DNA from: Nitrospira defluvii
GTDB lineage: Bacteria > Nitrospirota > Nitrospiria > Nitrospirales > Nitrospiraceae
Assembly: GCA_011525625.1 (NCBI GenBank)
Contig: WYAX01000003.1
Coordinates: 62,001 to 126,000, forward strand
Length of the DNA stretch: 64,000 nt
Direction of reading: 5' to 3'
Of the stretch, positions 54,814-62,320 are shown in pieces; position 1 is the first letter of the stretch; the number at the start of each line of letters is the position of its first letter. The position numbers were made by a program, and so were the translations under genes. The notes under the pieces are model-generated. The model saw nothing but the letters and a program-made list of their open reading frames with translations. It did no database searches and was not told the origin of the DNA.

Positions 54814-56976
54814 TTACGCCGCCCGCCCTTCTTGATGCTGGTGGAGTCGTGTATACATACCCTTGCGCTTGAGCAATTCATCATGCGTGCCTTGCTCGAC
54901 TAGTTGCCCGCGATCAATGACGTAAATCTTGTGGGCGGGACGAACCGTGCTGAGCCGATGAGCGATGATGATGACCGTGCGGCCCTTGCAGATCTGAGCC
55001 ATATTGCGCTGAATGATCGCTTCGGACTCATAGTCCAAAGCACTCGTCGCTTCATCGAAGATGAGAATGCGGGGGTTCGCGACTAAGGCGCGGGCGATGG
55101 CGATGCGTTGCCGCTGACCTCCCGAGAGCGCGCAGCCATGCTCTCCCACAACCGTATCGTATCCGTCCGGAAGTTCAAGAATGAACTCATGAGCGCCGGC
55201 GAGTGTGGCGGCGTGCACGACACGCTCCATCGGGAGCCCGGGATCCGTCAGCGCAATATTGTCTCGCACCGAGCGGTTAAACAAAAAGTTCTCTTGCAGC
55301 ACAACTCCGACTTGGCGTCGCAACCAGGCGGGGTCTATCTGCGCGAGATCAACGCCGTCTACCAGTACGCGACCACGCTCCGGCACATACAAACGCTGCA
55401 TCAGCTTGGCAATCGTGCTCTTCCCAGACCCTGAGCGCCCCACCACGCCGACGATCTGCCCTGGTTGCAGCGTGAGGGAGACCTGGTGAAGCACCGGCGG
55501 CCCATCAACACGATACCGAAACGCCACATCCTCAAATATAATCTTGCCGGCCATCTGCGGAAGGGTCGTGCGGTTGGGATTGTAGGTTGGTTCCGACTTG
55601 GCATTCAGAACATCCCCGAGTCGTTGGATCGAGATGCCCACTTGCTGAAATTCCTGCCAGAGGTTCACCATACGCAACAATGGTCCGGTCACTTGGCCCG
55701 CAAGCATGTTGAAAGCAATTAACTCCCCGATGCTTAACGCACCGTGGATGACTTGGTAAGCCCCCACCCACATGATGACAATGGTGGTCGATTTCTGAAT
55801 ACAGCTCGCCACTTGCCCGGCCACCGCAACGAGACTGGTGGCACGGAAGCTCGCCTGGACATACCCCGCCAATTGTTCATCCCATCGACGTTGTAGCGGC
55901 GGTTCGACGGCGAGCGCCTTCACGGTTTGAATACCGCTGACCACTTCCACCAGAAATGACTGGTTCTCCGCACCACGATTGAATTTGTCATGGAGCCGCG
56001 CACGAATGAGGGGTGTAATGAGCACCGAGAGCAAGGCATAGAGTGGCAGCGAGGCCATCACCACTAAGGTGAGTGTGGGGCTGTAGACCCACATCACACC
56101 CAAAAACACGACCGTAAACACCACGTCCAAGAACACCGTCACCGAGTGGCTGGTGAGAAACTGGCGGATCTGTTCGAGTTCCCGTATACGCGCCACCGTA
56201 TCGCCGACCCGCCGGGCTTCGAAGTACGCCAGCGGCAGAGCCAGGAGATGGCGGAACAGTTGCGCGCCCAGCCCTACATCGATCCGGTTCGTAGTATGGG
56301 CAAACACGTAGGTCCGCAACCCGCCGAGCAGCGCATCGAACAGGGCGAGAACCAACATGCCCACCGCCATCACGTGGAGTGTCGTGAACCCTTTGTGCAC
56401 AAGCACTTTATCGATGATCACTTGCGTGAACAGCGGAGTCAGCAACGCACACACCTGGAGGAAGAACGACGCGAGGACGACCTCTCCCAACAGACGACGA
56501 TACTTGAGCACGGCGGGGATGAACCACGTAATGCCGAACGGAAGAGCTTCGAGTCGGACGCCTACACGTTTCGTACAGAGCAATAGGTTCCCGCTCCAGA
56601 CCGCGAGAAACTCTTCTTTCGAGAGCATCTGCGGCCGCTCCTTCAGCGGATCCTGCAAGAGCACTTTTTCTCCCTGCACTTTGGCCAGGAGAACGTGCGT
56701 CCCATCTGATCGTTGGGCAATTGCCGGAAGTGAGGTCGCCGCCAGTTCGTCCCACGAGGAGGTCACAAGACCGGCTTTGAGGCCGACGTGTTTCGCGGCG
56801 CGCACCAAGGCGTTCACCGTCAAGCTGTGGCCAGACAGCCCGAATTGATGCTGAATCTGGCCACCGTCGACCGGCACATCATGAAAGCGCGCGACCATAA
56901 GCAGGCACAACAAACCGGTATCCGGGTGAGACACCTCAGTCGAACAAGAATCGAGATGGGAAGTGGGAATATCCAT
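54814..56976 (-). CDS. hlyB: Type I secretion ABC exporter with C39-like domain (HlyB type)
   Basis: Residues 1-135 are a C39-like domain. The catalytic Cys is missing: the motif reads HPDTGLLCLLMVARFHD, with Thr in the Cys position, as in HlyB where this domain binds but does not cleave RTX substrate. Residues 150-430 are six TM helices, and 475-720 the ATPase: Walker A GRSGSGKST, signature LSGGQRQR, Walker B ILIFDEATSALD. The RTX protein should therefore leave uncleaved, with its C-terminal signal. No strong ribosome site precedes the ATG at 56976; the small gene upstream ends 22 bp before it. Confidence 0.94.
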   Translation of the reverse strand: MDIPTSHLDSCSTEVSHPDTGLLCLLMVARFHDVPVDGGQIQHQFGLSGHSLTVNALVRAAKHVGLKAGLVTSSWDELAATSLPAIAQRSDGTHVLLAKVQGEKVLLQDPLKERPQMLSKEEFLAVWSGNLLLCTKRVGVRLEALPFGITWFIPAVLKYRRLLGEVVLASFFLQVCALLTPLFTQVIIDKVLVHKGFTTLHVMAVGMLVLALFDALLGGLRTYVFAHTTNRIDVGLGAQLFRHLLALPLAYFEARRVGDTVARIRELEQIRQFLTSHSVTVFLDVVFTVVFLGVMWVYSPTLTLVVMASLPLYALLSVLITPLIRARLHDKFNRGAENQSFLVEVVSGIQTVKALAVEPPLQRRWDEQLAGYVQASFRATSLVAVAGQVASCIQKSTTIVIMWVGAYQVIHGALSIGELIAFNMLAGQVTGPLLRMVNLWQEFQQVGISIQRLGDVLNAKSEPTYNPNRTTLPQMAGKIIFEDVAFRYRVDGPPVLHQVSLTLQPGQIVGVVGRSGSGKSTIAKLMQRLYVPERGRVLVDGVDLAQIDPAWLRRQVGVVLQENFLFNRSVRDNIALTDPGLPMERVVHAATLAGAHEFILELPDGYDTVVGEHGCALSGGQRQRIAIARALVANPRILIFDEATSALDYESEAIIQRNMAQICKGRTVIIIAHRLSTVRPAHKIYVIDRGQLVEQGTHDELLKRKGMYTRLHQHQEGRAA

Positions 56977-56997
56977 AACGGGATAGCGCGCGGCGAG

Positions 56998-57333
56998 TTA
57001 GGACAGTTTCGATTTGAGGGGCTGAAGGCTACCGACTATCTGCTGGAGTTGTTGATGTAAGCGAAGCACCGTATCAAAAGGTAAGGCGACTCGAACGGCT
57101 CTGGTTCCCACGAGCTGCGTTGGTACCGTTTCGCCTCTTTGGGCACGTTGCGCGACCGCACCGATCACCCCCGGCTCCAGAAATCCGAAATCGATGTAGG
57201 CCAACCCTTGTGCAAGACTCGCCTGGGAATAGTTCGCCAACGTCGGCTGGTCGGCATCCCCGACCGATTGTAGGCGGACGGTCACCGCCACCGACTTGTC
57301 ACCATTCTGAGTAGGACTACCTCCACCAGCCAT
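56998..57333 (-). CDS. Small DUF3467-like protein heading the secretion operon
   Basis: A very strong ribosome site (AGGAGGGGG) fixes the ATG at 57333 (MAGGGSPTQNGDKSVAV). The 111-residue protein has the pattern of DUF3467 proteins: a TLANYSQASLAQG strand, YIDFGFLEPG, and a closing RAVRVALPFDTVLRLHQQLQQIV helix. That family has no established function. As first gene of the run with HlyB, HlyD, the two-TM protein and the RTX protein, it may regulate or chaperone export (inference). Confidence 0.75.
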   Translation of the reverse strand: MAGGGSPTQNGDKSVAVTVRLQSVGDADQPTLANYSQASLAQGLAYIDFGFLEPGVIGAVAQRAQRGETVPTQLVGTRAVRVALPFDTVLRLHQQLQQIVGSLQPLKSKLS

Positions 57334-57697
57334 ATGCCCCCTCCTGTATGTGAATGAACGATGCACCGGAATCGATTGACCGACGTGCGCGGACAAGGGC
57401 GATATTATTCGAAGGTCGCGGAGTGGAATATTCCCCGGAGGATGGGCGCTGACAAAAACTTTGGTAGGCCAGGAATATACGTAAATTGACGAGTCAACCT
57501 ACGGTGAGCCGACTCTAGTATCAGCACACAAGCATATAGGAACGGGGTAGCTGGAGGGGTTGATCCACAACAATACAACTTGGAAATGCGGGGGTCTTTG
57601 GATGTGCCAACGATTTGGCCTGGGGCGGCTCTCAAGCTTTTCCTTTTATGCATGGCCAGTGTACACTGCACAGTGTCTTGCGATTATGGGGAGCACA
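57334..57697. other. Divergent intergenic region with three short palindromes
   Basis: No gene is supported. On the way from the secretion operon to the lipocalin gene lie GGAATATTCC (57425-57434), TTGAC-GA-GTCAA (around 57484) and ACACTG-CA-CAGTGT (57663-57676). The last is listed separately. I found no convincing -35/-10 pair in either direction; TAATAT at about 57400 on the minus strand could be a -10. Confidence 0.6.
57663..57676. promoter_or_regulatory. Palindrome upstream of the lipocalin gene
   Basis: ACACTG and CAGTGT are perfect arms around a 2-bp centre, 21 bp before the ATG at 57698. TACACT (57662-57667), a weak -10 match, overlaps it. Operator-like, unassigned. Confidence 0.35.
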
Positions 57698-58276
57698 ATG
57701 CAGGTCACCAATCGTCATGCCAGAATGCATACCCTGTTTGCCGCCACGGCACTATGCCTGGTCCTATACGCCTGTGCCGGAGTAAGTCCAAAGGACACGT
57801 TGCCGACGGTCGCATCAGTCGATCTGGCTCGATATGCCGGAACTTGGCACGAAATTGCACGGCTGCCGATGTGGTTTCAGCGACATTGCGTGGACTCGAA
57901 GGCCACATACACAGTACGTGCCGATGGTGCCATCGGCGTACACAATGAATGCGTCACTGATACCGGAGGGCATGACGAAATCGACGGTGTGGCACGGGTT
58001 CTTGATCCACAGACCAATGCGCGCCTGACGGTGGTCTTCGATAATTTCTTTGCACGACTTTTTGGCTCCTCGCGTGACGGCAACTACTGGATTCTTGCAC
58101 TGGATCCGGACTACCGTACCGCGATGGTCGGCACGCCAGACCGCCGGTATCTCTGGATTCTTTCACGCGCCCCGCGACTGGACGAAGCCAGGTATCAGCA
58201 GCTCGTTAAACAGGCACAGCAACTCGGGTTTCCTGTCACGACGCTCATTCGCACCCGACGACTTCCCGCACCGTAG
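57698..58276 (+). CDS. blc: Bacterial lipocalin lipoprotein (Blc-like)
   Basis: The ATG at 57698 follows GGGGAG. The signal peptide HTLFAATALCLVLYAC ends in a good lipobox (Leu-Tyr-Ala-Cys). The mature 165 residues are a lipocalin: DLARYAGTWHEIARLPMWFQ (the GxW motif), YTVRADGAIGVHNEC, YWILALDPDYRTAMVGTPDRRYLWILSR (the TDY-like and final R motifs). E. coli Blc binds lysophospholipids at the outer membrane. Its nearness to the lipase-like RTX gene is noted but the genes are divergent. Confidence 0.9.
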   Translation: MQVTNRHARMHTLFAATALCLVLYACAGVSPKDTLPTVASVDLARYAGTWHEIARLPMWFQRHCVDSKATYTVRADGAIGVHNECVTDTGGHDEIDGVARVLDPQTNARLTVVFDNFFARLFGSSRDGNYWILALDPDYRTAMVGTPDRRYLWILSRAPRLDEARYQQLVKQAQQLGFPVTTLIRTRRLPAP

Positions 58277-58331
58277 GCTCTCCCGACCCGTGAACGTGAT
58301 CACGGACGGAAGCTGGCTTGGCCCGCATCAC

Positions 58332-59087
58332 TCAGCGGCGACCTTCTCGCAGCAGAGTCTCCAATCGCTGCCGCAGGGCCCCGATCTCCTTCGATTTGAA
58401 CGAGCTTCGTGTGCGCTCCATGACCTCGACGGCCTCTTCAATTGCAGCCTCATACCGATCTAGACGTGGACACTTCATGAACGCACAGATATCCGTGGGC
58501 TCCTGGGGGTGCGCCGTGCGGGAAGCCTCCATGGTCCGTCCGATCAACGCCGACAAGTGCGCAATATGTCCCATGGCCTGAGCCATATATTCCTGCGTGC
58601 TCCACTCCAGATGTTCGCCATGCTGCCCGCTGTGATGGATCGAGCGGCCCAATTGGTCGAAGATGCCGGCCACTTTGGCTGTTTCGGTGGCGGCTTCCTT
58701 CACCGCCCGCGTCATCATCCGGCGTCGCAAGCCTCGTTCGACTGCCCCCTTTAGTTCATCCAGCTCGACCGGTTTGATCAAATAATCCACGATGGCTAGT
58801 CGAAACGATTCGATCGCTGTCCCCACCGTCGGATATCCCGTGACCACCACCACCGGCAAATCCGGATGACGTCTGGACACCGTCTCCAGCAGCTCTAACT
58901 GAGAATTCCCAGGCATACGCAGATCGGTAAGCAGAAGATCGAAGCCCTTCTCCAACAATCGCTCGGCCTCCACCGCATCCCTGGCCGAACTACACGCATA
59001 TCCGGCCTCGGACAAAAGCGCCGAAGTCGACTCCCGAAACGTCTCCTCGTCATCAGCAATGAGAATGCGTCGCTGCATAGTCATCAT
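58332..59087 (-). CDS. Receiver-domain response regulator without DNA-binding domain
   Basis: I start at the ATG at 59087 (MMTMQRRILIADDEE), with AAGGGA upstream. Receiver residues are complete: Asp12/13, phospho-acceptor Asp55 (LLLTDLRMPGNS), Thr83 and Lys105 (DYLIKPVE). The remaining 130 residues are helical, including ALRQRLETLLREGRR at the end, without HTH, GGDEF or ATPase motifs. Output may be protein-protein contact. It overlaps the kinase gene by 35 bp, so the two are a cognate pair. A Cys/His-containing stretch (ICAFMKCPRLDRYE) could bind metal. Confidence 0.88.
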   Translation of the reverse strand: MMTMQRRILIADDEETFRESTSALLSEAGYACSSARDAVEAERLLEKGFDLLLTDLRMPGNSQLELLETVSRRHPDLPVVVVTGYPTVGTAIESFRLAIVDYLIKPVELDELKGAVERGLRRRMMTRAVKEAATETAKVAGIFDQLGRSIHHSGQHGEHLEWSTQEYMAQAMGHIAHLSALIGRTMEASRTAHPQEPTDICAFMKCPRLDRYEAAIEEAVEVMERTRSSFKSKEIGALRQRLETLLREGRR

Positions 59088-61830
59088 CTTGCTGTCCCTT
59101 TCGCATCGGAGGTGATGCACCACCTCGCTCAATACCATCGCCGGCTATCAGCGGATGCACAACGGTAAAGGTCGAGCCACGTTGAACGGTTGTTTGAATG
59201 TCGATCCTGCCGCCCATGGCCTCCACCAATCCACGAGAGACGGATAAACCGAGCCCGAGCCCCTGCCAACTCGAACCGCTTTTCGTCGTAAAAAATGGTT
59301 CAAACACACGCGGAAGGATATGGGGCGCAATGCCGGCGCCGTGATCAATCACGCGCCAGCAAAGCAGGCCGTCCTCTTCGATCACCCGCAATACGACCTC
59401 ACTATCGGTGTCGGAGGCATCGATCGCGTTCTGTACGAGATTGAGCAACACCTGAAGAAGGTCGGACCGGGGTACGTCGACACGTTCCCGCGCGGTCTCC
59501 ACTGCCGTGCGCAACCGAATCCGCTTGGACGCCAATTTGTGGCCCAGCAAGACGGTCAGATCCTGCAGAAGCGCCGCAATGTCAGTCGCCTCACGCTTAC
59601 CCGCCGGCACACCTTGGTATAAGGTGTACATCTTCTTCACAATACTGGTCAGCCGATGGATTTCGCGATCGATGAGCTCCACAAATCGATAATGCCGATG
59701 ATCGCGGTCGATTCCCTGTTTCACGAGGTGAAACGCATTGGTGATCCCGGCCAAGGGATTGTTCACTTCATGTGCAATGCCGGCCGCCAAATGGCCGAGC
59801 GCCGCGAACTTCTCGGCTTGGGAGCGCTGGGATTCCAGTTCCTGAATCCTCGCGGTGCGCTCCTGCACCCGACGTTCCAATTCAGTCTGGACCTCCAACA
59901 ACGCCTGCTCGGCTCGCCGGCGCTCCGTGATGTCGTGGAACGACCCCACCACACCATACGGCTGCTCTCGCTCCGGTTCCGCTAAGGCCTGTGTGTTGAT
60001 AGACACCCATCGCAGTTCCCCCGTCGGCCGACGCACACCCATCACAACCTCAGTGCAAGGACGACCGGTTCGAAGCGTCACCGACGGAGGCCGCAACTCT
60101 TCCTCAAATGGCCTCCCATCGGGATGAATCGCCTGCCAGCCGGGATCGAGCGGTGTTCGCCCCATGAGTTGATCAGCCGTCAGGCCGAGGATCCGTTCCG
60201 CACTGGGATTACAGGCGATAATCCGCCCTTGCGCGTCATGGACCAGCACACCTTCAGCGAGCGCCGCTACCACGCCTCGATACCGCTCAGCCGTGTCTCG
60301 CAGCGTGGCTTCCAGCCGTCGGGACTCAGTCACGTCCTCAACGAGATACGAGTGCCGAGACCGTCCGACGGAACCGGCACCGACCCAGCAGACCGTCGCG
60401 GATAAGTGTAACTCCATCCCGGAGCACGGGTCCCGATGCGCGTAGGTAAACCGGACCGGCCGTCCGGTAGAGGCACTCTCTTCGTAATGCCGAATCCAGA
60501 GTTGGATGACCTCTGCAGGCACCCCCATTTCCGAGGCACGTCGTCCTTGCAAAAGCTCCGGTGTCGTACCGAAAAATGACGCCACTCGCCGATTGTCGGC
60601 TATGTGCACAATGTCGCCGTCGACGACTTCCACGATTCCCATCATCAACACATCGCTGTCGAAAAAACTACGGAGCGTGGATTCGCTCTGGGCCAGGGCC
60701 TGCTCCGCCTGCTTGCGCGTCGTAATGTCCACATGCGACCCCGTCATCCGCCGTGGCAACCCATCCGCGTCTCGCTGCAACACTGCAACGGTGTGAATCC
60801 ACCGATAGGTCCCGTCTTTATGCCGCAGTCGATGCTCTAGTTCATACGAGGCAATCCGACCGGAGAGATAGTCGTCAACAAGGGCCATGATGCGCGCCTG
60901 GTCTTCGGGATGCAGTCGGGATTCCCACTCGCCTGGCGAGTCCGAAATCTCTGCCTCCTCATAGCCCAACGTGGCCTTCCACAAGGAGGAGTAATACATC
61001 CGATTGGTTTGCAGATCCCAATCCCAAATGCCCGTCTGGGTTGCGCCGACCACCAGATCCAAACGCTCTTGCGCTTCATGACGCTCGGCCTCAGCCAGCA
61101 GCCGCGCGGTCATATCCGTCGCCACACCGCCGACAGCAACGATCCTTCCGGTCTCGTCGCGAAAGGGAAACTTACGGGCCACATACCAGCGGAGGCTGCC
61201 ATGGACCAGTGCCGCCTCCTCGAAATTCATCGCGGTCCCGGCCGTCACAACTTCCGCATCATGCTGTCGATATGAGTCGGCAAACTCGGCAGGAAAAAAA
61301 TCATAATCGGTCTTCCCGATCACCGCATCGGCCGACAGCCCAAGCAAGGCTGCAAACTGATCGCTGACCTCCAGGAACCGACCGTCGAGATCTTTGACGA
61401 AGATGATGGTGTGACTATTGGTGAGCAACGACTGTACGCGAGCAGACAGGGCATAGGCTCGGCTTCTCGATGCGGACTGCCATTGGGCCACGATCCAGGC
61501 CGCCAGCCAAACGGCGACGATGGAGAGGCCGCCGTTGAGGATTTCGGTCCATGCCACTCCGCCGACAGAGGGCCAATCGGCGCCAAGCCCGACGAATCCG
61601 GTCGCCACGGTCGCCACAACCCGTGGAGCTCGCGGGGAGGAAATCATTCCCGCTGCCAGGACGGCCAGCACGTAACCCGCGCCGCCCGCAGGTGCCAGGG
61701 AGGTAAAGACATCGAGCGCGGCCGCGCCGAGGAGGCTTACCGCACAAAGAGCATGCCACGACCATGCTGTGCAGCCCGAATTCGCAGGGGCCGACAGGTG
61801 CCGTTGCCAACGAGAGAGAAGACTGCTCAC
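59053..61830 (-). CDS. Multi-PAS sensor histidine kinase (NtrB-like)
   Basis: 925 residues starting at GTG (61830) with GGAGTG upstream. The first 115 residues hold about four TM helices (ALCAVSLLGAAALDVFTSLA, YVLAVLAAGMI, ILNGGLSIVAVWLAAWIVAQ). Four PAS/PAC domains follow (about 130-245, 250-375, 380-500 and 510-635), then a coiled coil (TELERRVQERTARIQELESQ), the phospho-accepting His687 (GIAHEVNNPLAG) and the ATPase (LVQNAIDASD, DHGAGI, GLGLGLSVSRG). The closing 25 residues are polar. No PAS cofactor can be read from sequence. It probably phosphorylates the receiver protein that overlaps its 3' end. Confidence 0.92.
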   Translation of the reverse strand: MSSLLSRWQRHLSAPANSGCTAWSWHALCAVSLLGAAALDVFTSLAPAGGAGYVLAVLAAGMISSPRAPRVVATVATGFVGLGADWPSVGGVAWTEILNGGLSIVAVWLAAWIVAQWQSASRSRAYALSARVQSLLTNSHTIIFVKDLDGRFLEVSDQFAALLGLSADAVIGKTDYDFFPAEFADSYRQHDAEVVTAGTAMNFEEAALVHGSLRWYVARKFPFRDETGRIVAVGGVATDMTARLLAEAERHEAQERLDLVVGATQTGIWDWDLQTNRMYYSSLWKATLGYEEAEISDSPGEWESRLHPEDQARIMALVDDYLSGRIASYELEHRLRHKDGTYRWIHTVAVLQRDADGLPRRMTGSHVDITTRKQAEQALAQSESTLRSFFDSDVLMMGIVEVVDGDIVHIADNRRVASFFGTTPELLQGRRASEMGVPAEVIQLWIRHYEESASTGRPVRFTYAHRDPCSGMELHLSATVCWVGAGSVGRSRHSYLVEDVTESRRLEATLRDTAERYRGVVAALAEGVLVHDAQGRIIACNPSAERILGLTADQLMGRTPLDPGWQAIHPDGRPFEEELRPPSVTLRTGRPCTEVVMGVRRPTGELRWVSINTQALAEPEREQPYGVVGSFHDITERRRAEQALLEVQTELERRVQERTARIQELESQRSQAEKFAALGHLAAGIAHEVNNPLAGITNAFHLVKQGIDRDHRHYRFVELIDREIHRLTSIVKKMYTLYQGVPAGKREATDIAALLQDLTVLLGHKLASKRIRLRTAVETARERVDVPRSDLLQVLLNLVQNAIDASDTDSEVVLRVIEEDGLLCWRVIDHGAGIAPHILPRVFEPFFTTKSGSSWQGLGLGLSVSRGLVEAMGGRIDIQTTVQRGSTFTVVHPLIAGDGIERGGASPPMRKGQQDDDYAATHSHC

Positions 61831-62026
61831 ACAGACACTCCGTACGTCGCTGTTTCACAAGGACGTCGGATCATGAGGCGGGGCGCACACTGCTTCGTAG
61901 TCGAGACCCGAGAGCGAACTCAGCCGATCGGCAAGCCGGTTACGGATCCTCTCCCACGACAGACACCATCCTCCATGAAGCCGTCATACTACACCTAGGC
62001 CTATATTTGATGCAGCCTGCTCCATC

Positions 62027-62047
62027 CGGAGAAACGGCCGTTCTCCG
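62027..62047. repeat. Hairpin between the tRNA and the kinase gene
   Basis: CGGAGAA and TTCTCCG form a 7-bp stem around ACGGCCG. It lies 34 bp after the tRNA 3' end on the minus strand without a T-run; a terminator function is only possible. The rest of 61831-62080 shows nothing. Confidence 0.3.
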
Positions 62048-62080
62048 AAACAGTCTGCCAACAAGCAACCTGGAGAAGTG

Positions 62081-62158
62081 TGGTGTCCCCAACGGGATTT
62101 GAACCCGTGTTACTGCCTTGAAAGGGCAATGTCCTAGGCCAGGCTAGACGATGGGGAC
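62081..62158 (-). tRNA. tRNA-Glu (anticodon TTC)
   Basis: On the minus strand the 78-nt sequence starts GTCCCCA and pairs with TGGGGAC; the discriminator A and an encoded CCA follow. The anticodon arm is TTGCC-CTTTCAA-GGCAG (TTC, reading glutamate codons) and the T-arm has GGTTCAAATCC. D-arm CGTCTAGCCTGGCCTAGGACA is typical of tRNA-Glu. Confidence 0.97.
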
Positions 62159-62188
62159 GAAGAGAGACCCGTATTGGCGGGTTGATTC

Positions 62189-62194
62189 ATATCA
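62189..62194 (-). promoter_or_regulatory. Possible -10 of the tRNA-Glu gene
   Basis: Minus-strand TATGAT, 31 bp before the tRNA 5' end. No -35 at a suitable distance was seen. Confidence 0.3.
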
Positions 62195-62320
62195 TACTTG
62201 CGTGAGAGGTGTCACTAGCCTCGTGCAAGTTCTCCTTCTCCCTCTCTCGTGAAAGACTGCGAGACGGATGACGACCGCCGCCAATTGACGCCCCGCCCTC
62301 AGCCGAAGTACTCTGCCTCT

